Positions 46,763 through 56,203 of a DNA stretch of 64,000 bases are shown here, piece by piece. Origin of the DNA: Flavobacterium aeripolare (GTDB lineage Bacteria; Bacteroidota; Bacteroidia; Flavobacteriales; Flavobacteriaceae); NCBI RefSeq assembly GCF_013294025.1, contig NZ_JABSNL010000010.1, positions 62,001 through 126,000 of the forward strand, read 5' to 3'. The notes under the pieces are model-generated. The model saw only the letters and a program-made list of their open reading frames with translations, had not been told where the DNA came from and made no database searches. Position 1 is the first letter of the stretch; the number at the start of each line of letters is the position of its first letter. The translations under genes and the position numbers were made by a program.

Positions 46763-47536
46763 ATGGAACTTAAACTCAATAAACCAATTTGCTTTTTCGA
46801 TCTTGAAACTACTGGAATCGATATAGGAAAAGATAGAATTGTAGAAATATCAATATTTAAAGTTTTTCCTAACGGGAATAAAGAAAGTAAAACTTGGTTA
46901 GTGAATCCTACCATTCCAATTCCTGCGGTAACGACGGCTGTTCATGGTATTACTAATGAAAAAGTAGCTAACGAACCTACGTTTAACGAGCTAGCGCCAC
47001 AGGTTTATAATATGATTAAAGACAGTGATTTGGCTGGTTTTAATTCAGATCGATTTGATATTCCTTTATTAGCAGAAGAGCTATTGCGAGCAGGAGTAGA
47101 TTTTGATATGAAAAATAAGGTTTCTGTTGATGTGCAAACAATCTTTCATAAAAAAGAAGAACGCACATTAGGAGCTGCGTTGAAATTTTACTGTGGAAAA
47201 GGCCTTGAAAACGCTCATTCTGCCGAGGCGGATACGATGGCAACTTATGAAATATTATTAGCGCAATTAGACCGTTATCCAGATTTAGAGAATGATATAA
47301 AATCGCTATCTGAGTTTTCTACTCGAAAGAAAAACGCTGATTTTGCTGGAATGATTTCGTTTGATAAAGATGGAAATGAGATTTTCTCTTTTGGAAAACA
47401 CAAAGGAACAAAAGTAGAAACGGTTTTAGAATCAGAGCCAGGATATTTTAGTTGGATTCAAAATGCTGATTTCCCTTTGTATACTAAAAAGGTTTTGACG
47501 GCCATTAAGTTAAGAAAAATGAATACTAAAAACTAA
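46763..47536 (+). CDS. DnaQ-like 3'-5' exonuclease (DEDDh)
   Basis: 257 residues. Exo I motif FFDLETTGID (11-20) supplies Asp13 and Glu15; Exo II is GFNSDRFDIPLL; Exo III is HSAEADTMAT with the DEDDh His. The family covers the DNA polymerase III epsilon subunit and related exonucleases. The C-terminal 80 residues include GKHKGTKVETVLESEPGYF, a DUF3820-like DnaQ-associated module seen in stand-alone flavobacterial exonucleases. Followed within 70 bases by the FAH-type gene. Confidence 0.88.
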   Translation: MELKLNKPICFFDLETTGIDIGKDRIVEISIFKVFPNGNKESKTWLVNPTIPIPAVTTAVHGITNEKVANEPTFNELAPQVYNMIKDSDLAGFNSDRFDIPLLAEELLRAGVDFDMKNKVSVDVQTIFHKKEERTLGAALKFYCGKGLENAHSAEADTMATYEILLAQLDRYPDLENDIKSLSEFSTRKKNADFAGMISFDKDGNEIFSFGKHKGTKVETVLESEPGYFSWIQNADFPLYTKKVLTAIKLRKMNTKN

Positions 47537-47606
47537 GTAATTAGTGATTGGTGACTAGTGAAAGAGACTAATTGCTAATTACTGTTTGCTATTCACTATA
47601 AAGAAA

Positions 47607-48218
47607 ATGAAGATAATTTGTATAGGTAGAAATTATACCGAACACATCGCCGAATTAAAGAACGAGCGTCCTACTGAGCCTGTCGTTTTTATGAAACCGG
47701 ATTCGGCAATATTGTTGAAGCAGCATCCATTTGTTATTCCTGAATTTTCAAATGATATTCACCACGAAATCGAAATTGTGGTAAAAATTAATAAGGTAGG
47801 TAAGTATATCGAACCAAAATTTGCTCATAAATATTATGAGGAATTAACAGTGGGAATTGACTTTACAGCTCGTGATTTGCAATCTAAGCTTAAAGAAAAA
47901 GGCTTGCCATGGGAAAAAGCGAAAGCATTTGATGGATCAGCAGTTGTGGGAGATTTTTTAGATAAATCACAATTTAGTTCGTTAGAAAACCTTACTTTTG
48001 AATTAACTAATAATAATAAAACTGTTCAAAAAGGAAATTCTAGTTTAATGTTGTGGCAAATAGATGAGCTTATTGCTTACGTGTCTCAATATTTTACTTT
48101 AAAAATTGGAGATCTTATTTTTACAGGAACGCCCGCTGGAGTGGCTGCTGTAAAAGAGGATGATGTATTAGAAGGATTTTTAGAAGGACAAAAACTATTT
48201 AGAATACAAGTAAAATAA
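47607..48218 (+). CDS. Fumarylacetoacetate hydrolase family protein
   Basis: 203 residues from the ATG at 47607 (MKIICIGRNYTEH), preferred over one 21 bases upstream. Metal-binding glutamates sit in HHEIEIVVKIN, and GIDFTARDLQSKLKEKGLPW and the GDLIFTGTPAGVA loop match FAH-type hydrolases such as YcgM/acylpyruvase. Likely cleaves C-C bonds of oxo acids or decarboxylates oxaloacetate. The stop overlaps the start of the next gene (TAATG), so the two are coupled. Confidence 0.88.
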   Translation: MKIICIGRNYTEHIAELKNERPTEPVVFMKPDSAILLKQHPFVIPEFSNDIHHEIEIVVKINKVGKYIEPKFAHKYYEELTVGIDFTARDLQSKLKEKGLPWEKAKAFDGSAVVGDFLDKSQFSSLENLTFELTNNNKTVQKGNSSLMLWQIDELIAYVSQYFTLKIGDLIFTGTPAGVAAVKEDDVLEGFLEGQKLFRIQVK

Positions 48219-48562
48219 TGGCTTTAAACTATAACCTTTCAAAAGTGTACGCACTTTCAGATAACGACCCAGAGTTTGTAAATGAGATTTTGACTCTTTT
48301 TGTAACAGAAGTTCCAGATGATTTAAAACAAATTAAAGAGGGGATTAAGAAAAAAGATCACAAACATGCCTATGCTTATGCGCATAAGATAAAACCAACG
48401 TTAGATTTGCTGGGTTTAAATGTAGCATTTGAAGAAATCCTGCAAGTAGAAGCATGGACAAAAACCGAAGGAAAGAAAAAGGAAATAGAGCATACTTTTG
48501 AAAGTATTAAAACACAAGTAAAAGAGGCGATTAAAGAGATCAAAAAAGATTTTGATCTTTAA
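48218..48562 (+). CDS. Histidine-containing phosphotransfer (Hpt) domain protein
   Basis: 114 residues, all helical. HAYAYAHKIKPTLDLLGL contains the phosphorylatable His56 with the usual Lys two residues later. The first 30 residues (DPEFVNEILTLFVTEVPDDL) form the first helix pair typical of Hpt. It probably relays phosphate between a hybrid kinase and a response regulator encoded elsewhere. Translationally coupled to the FAH-type gene, although no functional link is obvious. Confidence 0.8.
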   Translation: MALNYNLSKVYALSDNDPEFVNEILTLFVTEVPDDLKQIKEGIKKKDHKHAYAYAHKIKPTLDLLGLNVAFEEILQVEAWTKTEGKKKEIEHTFESIKTQVKEAIKEIKKDFDL

Positions 48563-48669
48563 AACTTTAAGGTGCTTTTATAAATAAAAAATTAGAAATT
48601 CAATATTCAGTGGTAGCATTGGGTGTTGAATTTTCTTTATACGATAAAATCTAAATTTACAATTGCAAG

Positions 48670-49923
48670 ATGAAAGCAGTGATAATTACCATAGGTGACG
48701 AAATATTAATTGGTCAAATAGTCGATACTAATTCGGGTTTTATAGCTAAGTCGCTAGATAGAATAGGAGTGGAGATTGCAGAGATGATTTCGATAAGTGA
48801 TGACAAGCAACACATTCTAAACACCTTTAATGCATGGCAGGATAAGGCTGATTTAGTAGTGGTTACTGGAGGCTTAGGACCAACAAAAGATGATGTAACA
48901 AAAAAAACGTTCTGTGATTATTTTGAGGACGAATTAATTGTGGATCAAAAAGTACTTGCACATGTTACAGAGTTGATTGAGGGGTTTTATAAAAGACCAA
49001 TCACGCAAATGAATAAAGATCAGGCATTAGTTCCGTCTAAGGCTACTGTCTTGCACAACAAAGTGGGAACTGCTCCAGGAATGTGGGTTAAAAAAGGAAA
49101 TACGGTATTTGTATCACTGCCAGGAGTGCCTTATGAAATGAAATATTTGGTCGAAAACGAGGTGGTTCCTAAAATTGTTAGAGAGTACAGCAGGCCGTAC
49201 ATTATTCATAAAACAGTACTAACCTACGGTCAAGGAGAAAGCATGGTTGCGGAGCGTATTGAAGCATGGGAGGATAGTTTGCCTGCATTTCTAAAACTTG
49301 CTTATTTGCCCAGTCCTGGTCGCGTAAAATTACGTATTTCTGCTAGAGGAACTGATAAAGCATTTTTGGATCAGGCATTAGAGGAATATTTACATTCTTT
49401 AGCGGCTATTATAAGTGATATTATTGTAGGGTATGAAGAAGATGAAACCATCGAGGTAATGCTAACGGCGGCCTTGCAAAAGCAGGGAAAAACGATTGCT
49501 ACGGCAGAAAGTTGTTCTGGCGGAACAATAGCATCGTTGCTAGCGGCGGTTCCAGGAGCTTCAAAAAGTTTTAAGGGTAGTGTTGTGGCTTATGATACTC
49601 GCATTAAAACAACGGTTTTAGGAATCCCAGAAGCAGTGATTGAGGAGTTTTCAGTGGTCAGTGCGGAGGTTGCAAAAGCAATGGCTTTAAGTATTCAAAA
49701 GATGATGCAAACAGATTATGCGATTGCGACAACTGGTAATGCGGGTCCTTCAAAAGGAGATTCTGATGCCGAGATTGGAACTGTTTTCATTGCACTTGCT
49801 ACTCCGGAGGAAGTTATTGTCGAAGAATTTAATTTTGGCCAACCACGTGAGAAAGTGATAGATAGAACTGTATATAAGAGTTTAGAAATGTTACAGAAAG
49901 AAATTTTTAAAAATCTCCTTTAA
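48670..49923 (+). CDS. cinA: CinA family protein (competence/damage-inducible; NMN amidohydrolase)
   Basis: 417 residues, two domains. Residues 1-170 are a MoCF-like domain ([32 protein letters not shown]). The C-terminal 160 residues are the nicotinamide-mononucleotide deamidase domain with [21 protein letters not shown] and VAYDTRIKT. Together they recycle NMN to nicotinic acid mononucleotide and may act as ADP-ribose pyrophosphatase. Likely sits in one transcript with later genes, but the 72-base gap to rpmB contains the separate rpmB promoter region. Confidence 0.93.
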   Translation: MKAVIITIGDEILIGQIVDTNSGFIAKSLDRIGVEIAEMISISDDKQHILNTFNAWQDKADLVVVTGGLGPTKDDVTKKTFCDYFEDELIVDQKVLAHVTELIEGFYKRPITQMNKDQALVPSKATVLHNKVGTAPGMWVKKGNTVFVSLPGVPYEMKYLVENEVVPKIVREYSRPYIIHKTVLTYGQGESMVAERIEAWEDSLPAFLKLAYLPSPGRVKLRISARGTDKAFLDQALEEYLHSLAAIISDIIVGYEEDETIEVMLTAALQKQGKTIATAESCSGGTIASLLAAVPGASKSFKGSVVAYDTRIKTTVLGIPEAVIEEFSVVSAEVAKAMALSIQKMMQTDYAIATTGNAGPSKGDSDAEIGTVFIALATPEEVIVEEFNFGQPREKVIDRTVYKSLEMLQKEIFKNLL

Positions 49924-49995
49924 ATATTTTGCTTAATAGGTTTATTTTTCTTTTCTTTGCACCCTGATTTTGAATAACGATAAAAGATAAGTATA

Positions 49996-50232
49996 ATGTC
50001 AAGAGTTTGTGACCTTACAGGTAAAAGAGCGATGGTAGGAAATAACGTTTCTCACGCTATGAATAAAACTAAGAGAAAATTTTCTGTTAACTTAGTGAAA
50101 AAGCGTTTTTATCTTCCAGAAGAAGATAGATGGATTACTCTTAGAGTAGCAGCATCTACGATAAAAACAATTAACAAAAATGGAATTGCAGCTGTTTTGA
50201 AAAAAGCGCAAACGCAAGGGTTTATTAAATAA
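49996..50232 (+). CDS. rpmB: 50S ribosomal protein L28
   Basis: 78 residues. [22 protein letters not shown] at the start and the [15 protein letters not shown] segment are the L28 signature. First gene of the conserved Bacteroidota order rpmB-rpmG-DUF4295-ftsY; only 28 bases separate it from rpmG. A TTCTTTGC sequence near 49953 may be its -7 box. Confidence 0.97.
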   Translation: MSRVCDLTGKRAMVGNNVSHAMNKTKRKFSVNLVKKRFYLPEEDRWITLRVAASTIKTINKNGIAAVLKKAQTQGFIK

Positions 50233-50260
50233 ACTTTTTCCAACATAAAAAAATAGCAAG

Positions 50261-50443
50261 ATGGCAAAGAAAGGTAATAGAATCCAAGTAATTTTAGAAT
50301 GTACTGAACACAAGACAACTGGTGTTGCAGGAACTTCAAGATACATTACAACAAAGAACAAGAAAAACACTCCAGATAGATTAGAGATTAAGAAATTTAA
50401 TCCAGTTTTGAAACGTGTGACTCTTCACAAAGAAATTAAATAA
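50261..50443 (+). CDS. rpmG: 50S ribosomal protein L33
   Basis: 60 residues; starts [18 protein letters not shown]. The zinc-binding CxxC pairs of some L33 forms are missing (only one Cys), so this is the zinc-independent C-minus type. Second gene of the rpmB operon. Confidence 0.97.
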   Translation: MAKKGNRIQVILECTEHKTTGVAGTSRYITTKNKKNTPDRLEIKKFNPVLKRVTLHKEIK

Positions 50444-50516
50444 TAATTAGAGATTTAAATATTTTCTCGAATGAATTCATTTGAATACATATTAAAATAC
50501 ATATAACATTTAAATC

Positions 50517-50669
50517 ATGGCAAAGAAAACAGTAGCAACGTTACAAACTTCTTCTAAGAGATTATCAAAAGCCATCAAAATGGTGAAATCTCCAAAAACT
50601 GGTGCATATACTTTCGTAGAAACTATTATAGCTCCTGAATTAGTTGATGAGTTCTTGAAAAAGAAATAA
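50517..50669 (+). CDS. DUF4295 small basic protein
   Basis: 50 residues, MAKKTVATLQTSSKRLSKAI in its first part and ending ELVDEFLKKK; basic and without cysteine. This short protein is always found after rpmG in Bacteroidota and is probably ribosome-associated. The gene lies 73 bases behind rpmG and ends just before a terminator. Confidence 0.9.
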   Translation: MAKKTVATLQTSSKRLSKAIKMVKSPKTGAYTFVETIIAPELVDEFLKKK

Positions 50670-50688
50670 TTAACATAAGCATTATATA

Positions 50689-50722
50689 GAAAAGCTACTT
50701 TCATTCGGAAGTAGCTTTTTTA
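50689..50722 (+). terminator. Terminator after the DUF4295 gene
   Basis: AAAAGCTACTT pairs with AAGTAGCTTTT around eight bases and is followed by a T-run. Confidence 0.9.
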
Positions 50723-50794
50723 TTTTCTATCTTTACCCATTAGAAATAGTATTAGTTCAGTGTGTCTAGTACTCCATTTTAACATGTTTACACT

Positions 50795-51748
50795 ATGAGT
50801 TTTTTCAAAAGAATATTTTCGTCAGAAAAAAAAGAATCCTTAGATAAAGGTCTTGAAAAATCAAAAACAACTTTCTTTACAAAACTAAGTAAAGCAGTTG
50901 CCGGAAAGTCAAAAGTTGATGATGACGTTCTGGATAATCTAGAAGAAATACTTGTTTCTTCTGATGTGGGTGTAAATACTACCTTGAAAATTATTACTAG
51001 AATTGAAGCGCGTGTTGCTGCAGATAAATATCTAGGTACAGACGAACTTAACCAAATTCTACAAGAGGAAATCGCTAGCTTACTCTCTGAAACAAATACA
51101 GGTGAAGCAACCGAATTTGTGATTCCAATAAATACTAAACCATACGTTTTAATGGTGGTAGGTGTAAATGGTGTAGGTAAAACGACAACTATTGGTAAAT
51201 TAGCATATCAATTTAAAAAACAAGGGTACAAAGTGGTTCTTGGTGCTGCCGATACTTTTCGTGCTGCAGCTATCGACCAACTGCAAATTTGGGCTGATCG
51301 TGTAGGTGTTCCTATCGTAAGACAAAATATGGGTAGTGATCCAGCTTCTGTAGCTTTTGATACGTTACAATCTGCTGTTGCACAAGATGCCGATATAGTT
51401 ATTATTGATACAGCTGGTCGCTTGCATAATAAGGTTAACTTGATGAACGAACTTACAAAAGTAAAGCGCGTTATGCAAAAAGTTACCGTAGATGCTCCGC
51501 ACGATGTACTGCTAGTTCTTGATGGATCTACAGGACAAAATGCATTTGAACAAGCTAAACAGTTTACCGCTGCAACTGAGGTTACTTCATTAGCGGTTAC
51601 TAAACTTGATGGAACTGCAAAAGGTGGTGTTGTTATTGGTATTTCTGACCAATTTAAAATTCCAGTGAAGTATATTGGTGTAGGTGAAGGAATTGAAGAC
51701 TTACAAGTCTTTAATAAATTTGAATTTGTAGATAGCTTTTTTAAATAA
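50795..51748 (+). CDS. ftsY: Signal recognition particle receptor FtsY
   Basis: GTPase that docks the SRP-ribosome complex at the membrane. 317 residues with the short flavobacterial N-terminal part lacking the acidic A domain. N domain about 20-105, then G1 GVNGVGKTTTIGKLA, G2 region DTFRAAAIDQL, G3 IIDTAGR, G4 TKLDGTAKGG and GVGEGIEDLQVF near the end. Its last gene neighbour in the ribosomal cluster agrees with the usual order. Confidence 0.96.
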   Translation: MSFFKRIFSSEKKESLDKGLEKSKTTFFTKLSKAVAGKSKVDDDVLDNLEEILVSSDVGVNTTLKIITRIEARVAADKYLGTDELNQILQEEIASLLSETNTGEATEFVIPINTKPYVLMVVGVNGVGKTTTIGKLAYQFKKQGYKVVLGAADTFRAAAIDQLQIWADRVGVPIVRQNMGSDPASVAFDTLQSAVAQDADIVIIDTAGRLHNKVNLMNELTKVKRVMQKVTVDAPHDVLLVLDGSTGQNAFEQAKQFTAATEVTSLAVTKLDGTAKGGVVIGISDQFKIPVKYIGVGEGIEDLQVFNKFEFVDSFFK

Positions 51749-51754
51749 TTAGCC

Positions 51755-51916
51755 ATGAAAAATATCAGTCCTTTATACTTATATTTTATTAGTTTAATCT
51801 GTTTTGTACTTGCAAATATATTGCGAGACAAGGTAGATTTTGCCTATGGTTTCCTACTGGGTTTTGGTGTCATCACATTTCTATTTGGTTTGTATAAAAA
51901 AATCAGCGCGAGATAA
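51755..51916 (+). CDS. Very small membrane protein
   Basis: 53 residues: MKNISPLYLYFISLICFVLA, a short charged turn (NILRDKVDF), then a second hydrophobic helix and a basic tail KKISAR. Two membrane helices with both ends inside are likely. It begins six bases after the ftsY stop, so it is probably translated with it. No family recognised. Confidence 0.6.
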   Translation: MKNISPLYLYFISLICFVLANILRDKVDFAYGFLLGFGVITFLFGLYKKISAR

Positions 51917-51966
51917 TTAGTTTGATTTTACTGTTTTAATGTTGAGATGATTGCTATCTTAGTGTT

Positions 51967-53067
51967 ATGAATTACGCCATATCTCCAGAAGAAATTCTTC
52001 AAGAACGCATTAAGGAATTATCGTGCTTATACGATGTTTCGTCCATTATTGTACAGCATGAAGGTACTGTTTTAGAAGCTCTTGAGAAAATAGGTATCGT
52101 TTTAAAAAATGCATGGCGTTATCCTAGCGCTGCAATTGTCGAATTAAAATTGGATGCTTACTACTATACCACGGCAGCAATTCCCTCTACTACTTTTTTC
52201 CAAGAAGCCGTTTTTACCATTTTTGATGAAACCTTAGGTTTTGTAAAAGTGCACTATCCTGCTGATCAATTTTCTGCAAATCATTTTCTAAATGATGAAC
52301 AAAAGTTACTCGATAGAGTAGCCTCTGATATCAATTTATTTTATGAGCGCCATTTAAATAAGGGAAAGGAAGAGTTGTTAAGACGCAGTTTAGAGCGTGT
52401 TGATCGAATGGCTATTTTGGGTGAAATCACAGCGGGTATTGCTCATGAATTAAATACTCCGTTAGGAAATATCCTTGGATTTGCCGAATTTATAAACGAG
52501 AATTCATTAGAGAAACAATCTAAAATGGATAGCTCAAAAATTATAAAGGCAGCGGTTTACTCTCGTGAGGTTGTAAAAAAATTACTTTTCTTTTCTTGCG
52601 AGATGCCGCAGCACATGAAGCGGGTAAAGGTGATTCCTATTGTACTTGAGGCACTTAGTTTATTGGGGCCAAATTTTAAAAAAGCAAGTCTCGAAATCGT
52701 AACTGATTTTGATAATGATGATCTAGAGGCGCAATTAGATCCAATTCAATTCATGCAGCTATTATTTAATATCCTAATCAATGCTATATATGTCTCAGCT
52801 CCCAATGCTAGTATTGCAATAAAAATCTACAGTAAAAGCAGTGATTTTTTTATCGAAATTGCAGATAGTGGAGTTGGGATAGATCCTGAAATAAAAGCTA
52901 AAATTTTTGAACCCTTTTTTACAACTAAACCTTTAGGTGAAGGCTCTGGCTTAGGATTAAGTGTAGTTCATGGAATTGTAAAAAGTCATCGTGGCACCAT
53001 TACGACCTATAATAATCAACCGCAAGGAACTGTTTTTCAAGTCTGCTTGCCTTTATCAACAAACTAA
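51967..53067 (+). CDS. Sensor histidine kinase (NtrB/ZraS-like, soluble)
   Basis: 366 residues without membrane segment. Residues 1-140 resemble a GAF-like sensor region. H-box GIAHELNTPLGNILG contains His160; the catalytic domain has N box NILINAIYVS and G boxes DSGVGIDPEIKAKIFEPF and GSGLGLSVVHGIV. HWE/HPK type similar to NtrB and to ZraS/AtoS cytosolic parts. The stop codon overlaps the start of the regulator gene (TAATGA), so kinase and regulator form an operon. Confidence 0.92.
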   Translation: MNYAISPEEILQERIKELSCLYDVSSIIVQHEGTVLEALEKIGIVLKNAWRYPSAAIVELKLDAYYYTTAAIPSTTFFQEAVFTIFDETLGFVKVHYPADQFSANHFLNDEQKLLDRVASDINLFYERHLNKGKEELLRRSLERVDRMAILGEITAGIAHELNTPLGNILGFAEFINENSLEKQSKMDSSKIIKAAVYSREVVKKLLFFSCEMPQHMKRVKVIPIVLEALSLLGPNFKKASLEIVTDFDNDDLEAQLDPIQFMQLLFNILINAIYVSAPNASIAIKIYSKSSDFFIEIADSGVGIDPEIKAKIFEPFFTTKPLGEGSGLGLSVVHGIVKSHRGTITTYNNQPQGTVFQVCLPLSTN

Positions 53068-54407
53068 TGACTTTACAAAAAGAAAATATACTTATCGTTG
53101 ATGATAACTACGATATGCTTGAATTGTTACACCGTAATCTAAAAGCATTAAATTTTCATACCTATAAAGCTTCGTCAGTAGTAGAAGCAATTGAAATATT
53201 AAAATTGAGCAGTATTGATTTATTGATCACCGATTTGCAAATGCCGGGGATCAATGGTATCGAACTTATTAAATATGTACAAGAACATTTTCCTGATATT
53301 CCAAAGCTAGTAATCACGGGGTATCCATCTGTGGATAGTGCTCTGGCTGCTGTGAAATCAGGAGCGTTAGATTACCTGGCAAAACCATTTACAAATGAAG
53401 AGCTTAAAAGCACGGTGCAAAATTTAATTGCACACAAAAATAAATCGGGTAGTGTTGTTGAAGATGTTAGTTCGAATAAAAGTCTAAAAACAGCAGCCTA
53501 TGCTGGTATAGTAGGGCAATCGGAAGAAATAATACAATTAGTAGATTTGATCTCACGTGTAAAAGACAATCGTGCTACGGTATTAATTCAAGGTGAAAGT
53601 GGTACGGGAAAAGAGCTGGTTGCCAGAGCGATTCATTTTGAAGGTGCTTTTAAAACGAAACCATTTGTAGCTGTTAATTGCGGTGCTATCCCTGAAAATT
53701 TATTGGAGTCGGTGCTATTTGGTTATGTAAAAGGGGCATTTACAGGTGCTAATGAAACTAGAGGTGGTTATTTTCAAGCGGCTAATGGTGGTACCATTTT
53801 TCTGGACGAGATAGGGACTGCTCCGCTTCATGTGCAAGTGCGACTGCTTCGGGTTTTACAGGAAAAAGAAGTAAGTATGGTGGGGTCGCAAAAATCAGAG
53901 AAAATAGAGCTCAGGATTATCGCTGCTACAAACAACGATCTCTATGAAATGTCGAGTAAAGGAACATTTAGAGAAGATTTATACTACCGTTTAAATGTTG
54001 TTAATATTGAAACACCATCGTTAAGACAGAGGAAAAAAGATATCAAGTTACTAGCGGAGACTTTTCTAACAAAATACGGTAGTGAATATGGCAAACCACA
54101 GTTGGTCTTATCTGATAAAATTATGGCAGTCTTGATGCGTCATAATTGGCCAGGTAATGTTAGGGAATTAGAAAACGTAATACAGCGAATGATTATCATG
54201 AGTGGCAAAGAAATTGAAATGAAGGATGTTCCTGAATATTTAAAATATGCCATGCCAGTTGAGAGAGACGAACTAAAAACATTAAAGGATGTCGAGAAAG
54301 CACATATTCTAAAAGTGCTTGCTGCGGTCGACAACAATAAAACCCGAGCTGCCGAAATTCTACAAATCGACAGAAAGACATTACGTCAAAAAATAGAAGA
54401 GAAATAG
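53067..54407 (+). CDS. Sigma-54-dependent response regulator (NtrC/ZraR class)
   Basis: 446 residues. Receiver domain with Asp56 as phosphorylation site (LLITDLQMPGI). AAA+ domain: Walker A GESGTGKE, sigma-54 contact loop YVKGAFTGANE, Walker B GTIFLDEIG. C-terminal Fis-type helix-turn-helix NNKTRAAEILQIDRKTL. It should activate sigma-54 RNA polymerase at enhancer-linked promoters; the fine match at 54542-54557 just downstream is the obvious nearby target. Start overlaps the kinase stop by one base. Confidence 0.94.
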   Translation: MTLQKENILIVDDNYDMLELLHRNLKALNFHTYKASSVVEAIEILKLSSIDLLITDLQMPGINGIELIKYVQEHFPDIPKLVITGYPSVDSALAAVKSGALDYLAKPFTNEELKSTVQNLIAHKNKSGSVVEDVSSNKSLKTAAYAGIVGQSEEIIQLVDLISRVKDNRATVLIQGESGTGKELVARAIHFEGAFKTKPFVAVNCGAIPENLLESVLFGYVKGAFTGANETRGGYFQAANGGTIFLDEIGTAPLHVQVRLLRVLQEKEVSMVGSQKSEKIELRIIAATNNDLYEMSSKGTFREDLYYRLNVVNIETPSLRQRKKDIKLLAETFLTKYGSEYGKPQLVLSDKIMAVLMRHNWPGNVRELENVIQRMIIMSGKEIEMKDVPEYLKYAMPVERDELKTLKDVEKAHILKVLAAVDNNKTRAAEILQIDRKTLRQKIEEK

Positions 54408-54487
54408 CCTCAAAAAGCGAGGTGTTTTGACCTAACTGAGGAGTTTCTCCCCGGTGTATTTTATGCGTTTATTTACTTTATTTTTTT

Positions 54488-54511
54488 AAGCCCCTTGATA
54501 ACAAGGGGCTT
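54488..54511 (+). terminator. Hairpin downstream of the sigma-54 regulator gene
   Basis: AAGCCCCTTG pairs perfectly with CAAGGGGCTT around four bases. The T-tract is weak. It separates the regulator operon from the sigma-54 promoter. Confidence 0.7.
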
Positions 54512-54541
54512 ACTTATTTATGGCTATAAGTTTAGTTGCAC

Positions 54542-54557
54542 TGGCATGTCCTTTGCC
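54542..54557 (+). promoter_or_regulatory. Sigma-54 promoter of the Cys protein / gdhA operon
   Basis: TGGCATGTCCTTTGCC fits the consensus TGGCACG-N4-TTGC. GG (54543-54544) and GC (54555-54556) are separated by exactly ten bases, the -24/-12 arrangement. The ATG of the next gene lies 47 bases further. The sigma-54 activator gene ends immediately upstream. Confidence 0.7.
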
Positions 54558-54603
54558 TTCTGTAGGGTAACGTACTAGTAATAAATAGTAAAAAACGAGA
54601 GAG

Positions 54604-54822
54604 ATGAAGGTATTAAATAGTCAAGCTGTCGGTTATGTTCCCGTAGGGATAGATATGGAGGTGATGCAAAAGACCACTTTACAAGATAGAAGCATAACTG
54701 CTGCTAGCGAGGACGGCAGTGTAATTAGTGATGTTAATCTAGGATTATGTATCAATTGCGAAAATAACAACCACTGTATGTGGCAGCGAACAAATAAAAT
54801 GTTTTGTGAACATTATCAATAA
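54604..54822 (+). CDS. Small cysteine-motif protein of unknown function
   Basis: 72 residues. The second half reads LGLCINCENNNHCMWQ then MFCEHYQ: four Cys (C-x2-C-x5-C-x9-C) that could bind a metal or iron-sulfur cluster. The N-terminal half is without hydrophobic helix. The gene ends six bases before gdhA and has a sigma-54 promoter in front, so it is co-expressed with glutamate dehydrogenase and probably under the neighbouring kinase/regulator pair. Exact role unknown. Confidence 0.7.
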   Translation: MKVLNSQAVGYVPVGIDMEVMQKTTLQDRSITAASEDGSVISDVNLGLCINCENNNHCMWQRTNKMFCEHYQ

Positions 54823-54828
54823 ATAAAA

Positions 54829-56109
54829 ATGGCAGCGACAAAAGAAGCAACAAAAAAAAGCATGTTAGACAACGTAATGCAGCAGTTTAATAAGACAGCA
54901 GATACGATTATGTTGAACTCAAACATTAGAAACATTTTATCAATAACAAATAACGAAATCATACTTCACTTTCCAGTAAAGATGGATACGGGCGAAGTCA
55001 AAATATTCACGGGTTACCGCGTGCAACATAACAATGCGCTAGGTCCTTACAAGGGGGGATTGCGTTACCATCCTACAGTAGATGTAGAAGATGCAAAAGC
55101 TCTTGCCATGTGGATGACTTGGAAAACCTCATTAGCAGGATTGCCTTATGGTGGTGCCAAAGGAGGAATCCAAATTGATCCGAGAGAATATTCAATAGGA
55201 GAATTAGAGCGCATCACACGACGTTTTACGTATGCATTAGGAGAGAACATAGGACCAGAACACGATATTCCAGCTCCTGATGTGAATACAAATGATCAAA
55301 CGATGGCCTGGATGGCAGATACATTTATGTCGACCAAATCTTCATCAGAGCGATCAAAAAACCAACACGTAGTTACAGGGAAACCGGTGGGCTCGGGAGG
55401 GCTTGAAGGTCGTAATCGGTCAACAGGATATGGCGTGTATTTAACGATAAAGTTATTGTGTTTAAGTAGGGGAGAGCAATTAGGTGGTAAAAAATTCATC
55501 GTACAAGGTTTTGGAAATGTGGGGTACTGGACTTCTCATTTTTTAACCAATGACGGGGCTATTTTATTAGCAGTTCAAGACGCACATGCAACCATTATAA
55601 ATGAAAAGGGAATTGCAGTAGAAGATTTATTCGAACATTCAAAACCTAGAAAGGGTTCTATTCAAGGGTTTGAGGGAGCGGTAGAAATGGACCCGTCAGC
55701 ATTTTTTGGACTGGACTGTGATATACTGATTCCTGCAGCTTTAGGAAACCAGATTACAGCTGACAATGCCTATCAAGTTAAAGCAGCCATCGTTGCAGAA
55801 GGCGCAAATGGTCCAGTTGACACAGAGGGAGAAGCTATTTTATTACAAAATGGGATTACAATTATTCCTGATATTATGTGCAATTCTGGAGGGGTAATAG
55901 GGAGTTATTTTGAATGGTTACAAAACCGCAATGGCGAGTTGTGGCAGCTAGACGAAGTGATGTTTAAAATAGACAAGAAATTGACAGAAGTATTTAAGAA
56001 GGTCGAAAATGTAGTGAAAGAAAACCAGACAGATTGGCGAACAGCAGCTTATATATTAGCGATAAAAAGAATTGAAACTGCTTATATACAACGCGGTATC
56101 TTTCCATAG
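54829..56109 (+). CDS. gdhA: Glutamate dehydrogenase (Glu/Leu/Phe/Val dehydrogenase family)
   Basis: 426 residues. Interconverts glutamate and 2-oxoglutarate plus ammonia. Catalytic segment PYGGAKGGIQIDP contains the active Lys; GENIGPEHDIPAPDVNTN has the acid region; the Rossmann motif QGFGNVGYWTSH binds NAD(P). The length fits the hexameric 45-kDa type. It belongs to an operon behind the small Cys protein, with a sigma-54 promoter, so nitrogen control is plausible (inference). Ends 94 bases before the Rnk-like gene. Confidence 0.93.
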   Translation: MAATKEATKKSMLDNVMQQFNKTADTIMLNSNIRNILSITNNEIILHFPVKMDTGEVKIFTGYRVQHNNALGPYKGGLRYHPTVDVEDAKALAMWMTWKTSLAGLPYGGAKGGIQIDPREYSIGELERITRRFTYALGENIGPEHDIPAPDVNTNDQTMAWMADTFMSTKSSSERSKNQHVVTGKPVGSGGLEGRNRSTGYGVYLTIKLLCLSRGEQLGGKKFIVQGFGNVGYWTSHFLTNDGAILLAVQDAHATIINEKGIAVEDLFEHSKPRKGSIQGFEGAVEMDPSAFFGLDCDILIPAALGNQITADNAYQVKAAIVAEGANGPVDTEGEAILLQNGITIIPDIMCNSGGVIGSYFEWLQNRNGELWQLDEVMFKIDKKLTEVFKKVENVVKENQTDWRTAAYILAIKRIETAYIQRGIFP

Positions 56110-56203
56110 TTTTCTTGTAGTTTTTTTTATTTTTTATTCAAAAGCCTTTATAGTTACCACTCATTGCTATAAAGGTTTGTTTTTACTAAACAAGCATTTA
56201 ATT

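Noticed and set aside
56072..56203. N-terminal extension of the Rnk-like protein beginning inside gdhA
   Set aside because: The extension is a hydrophobic, low-complexity translation of the gdhA end and spacer; family members start at the ATG at 56204.
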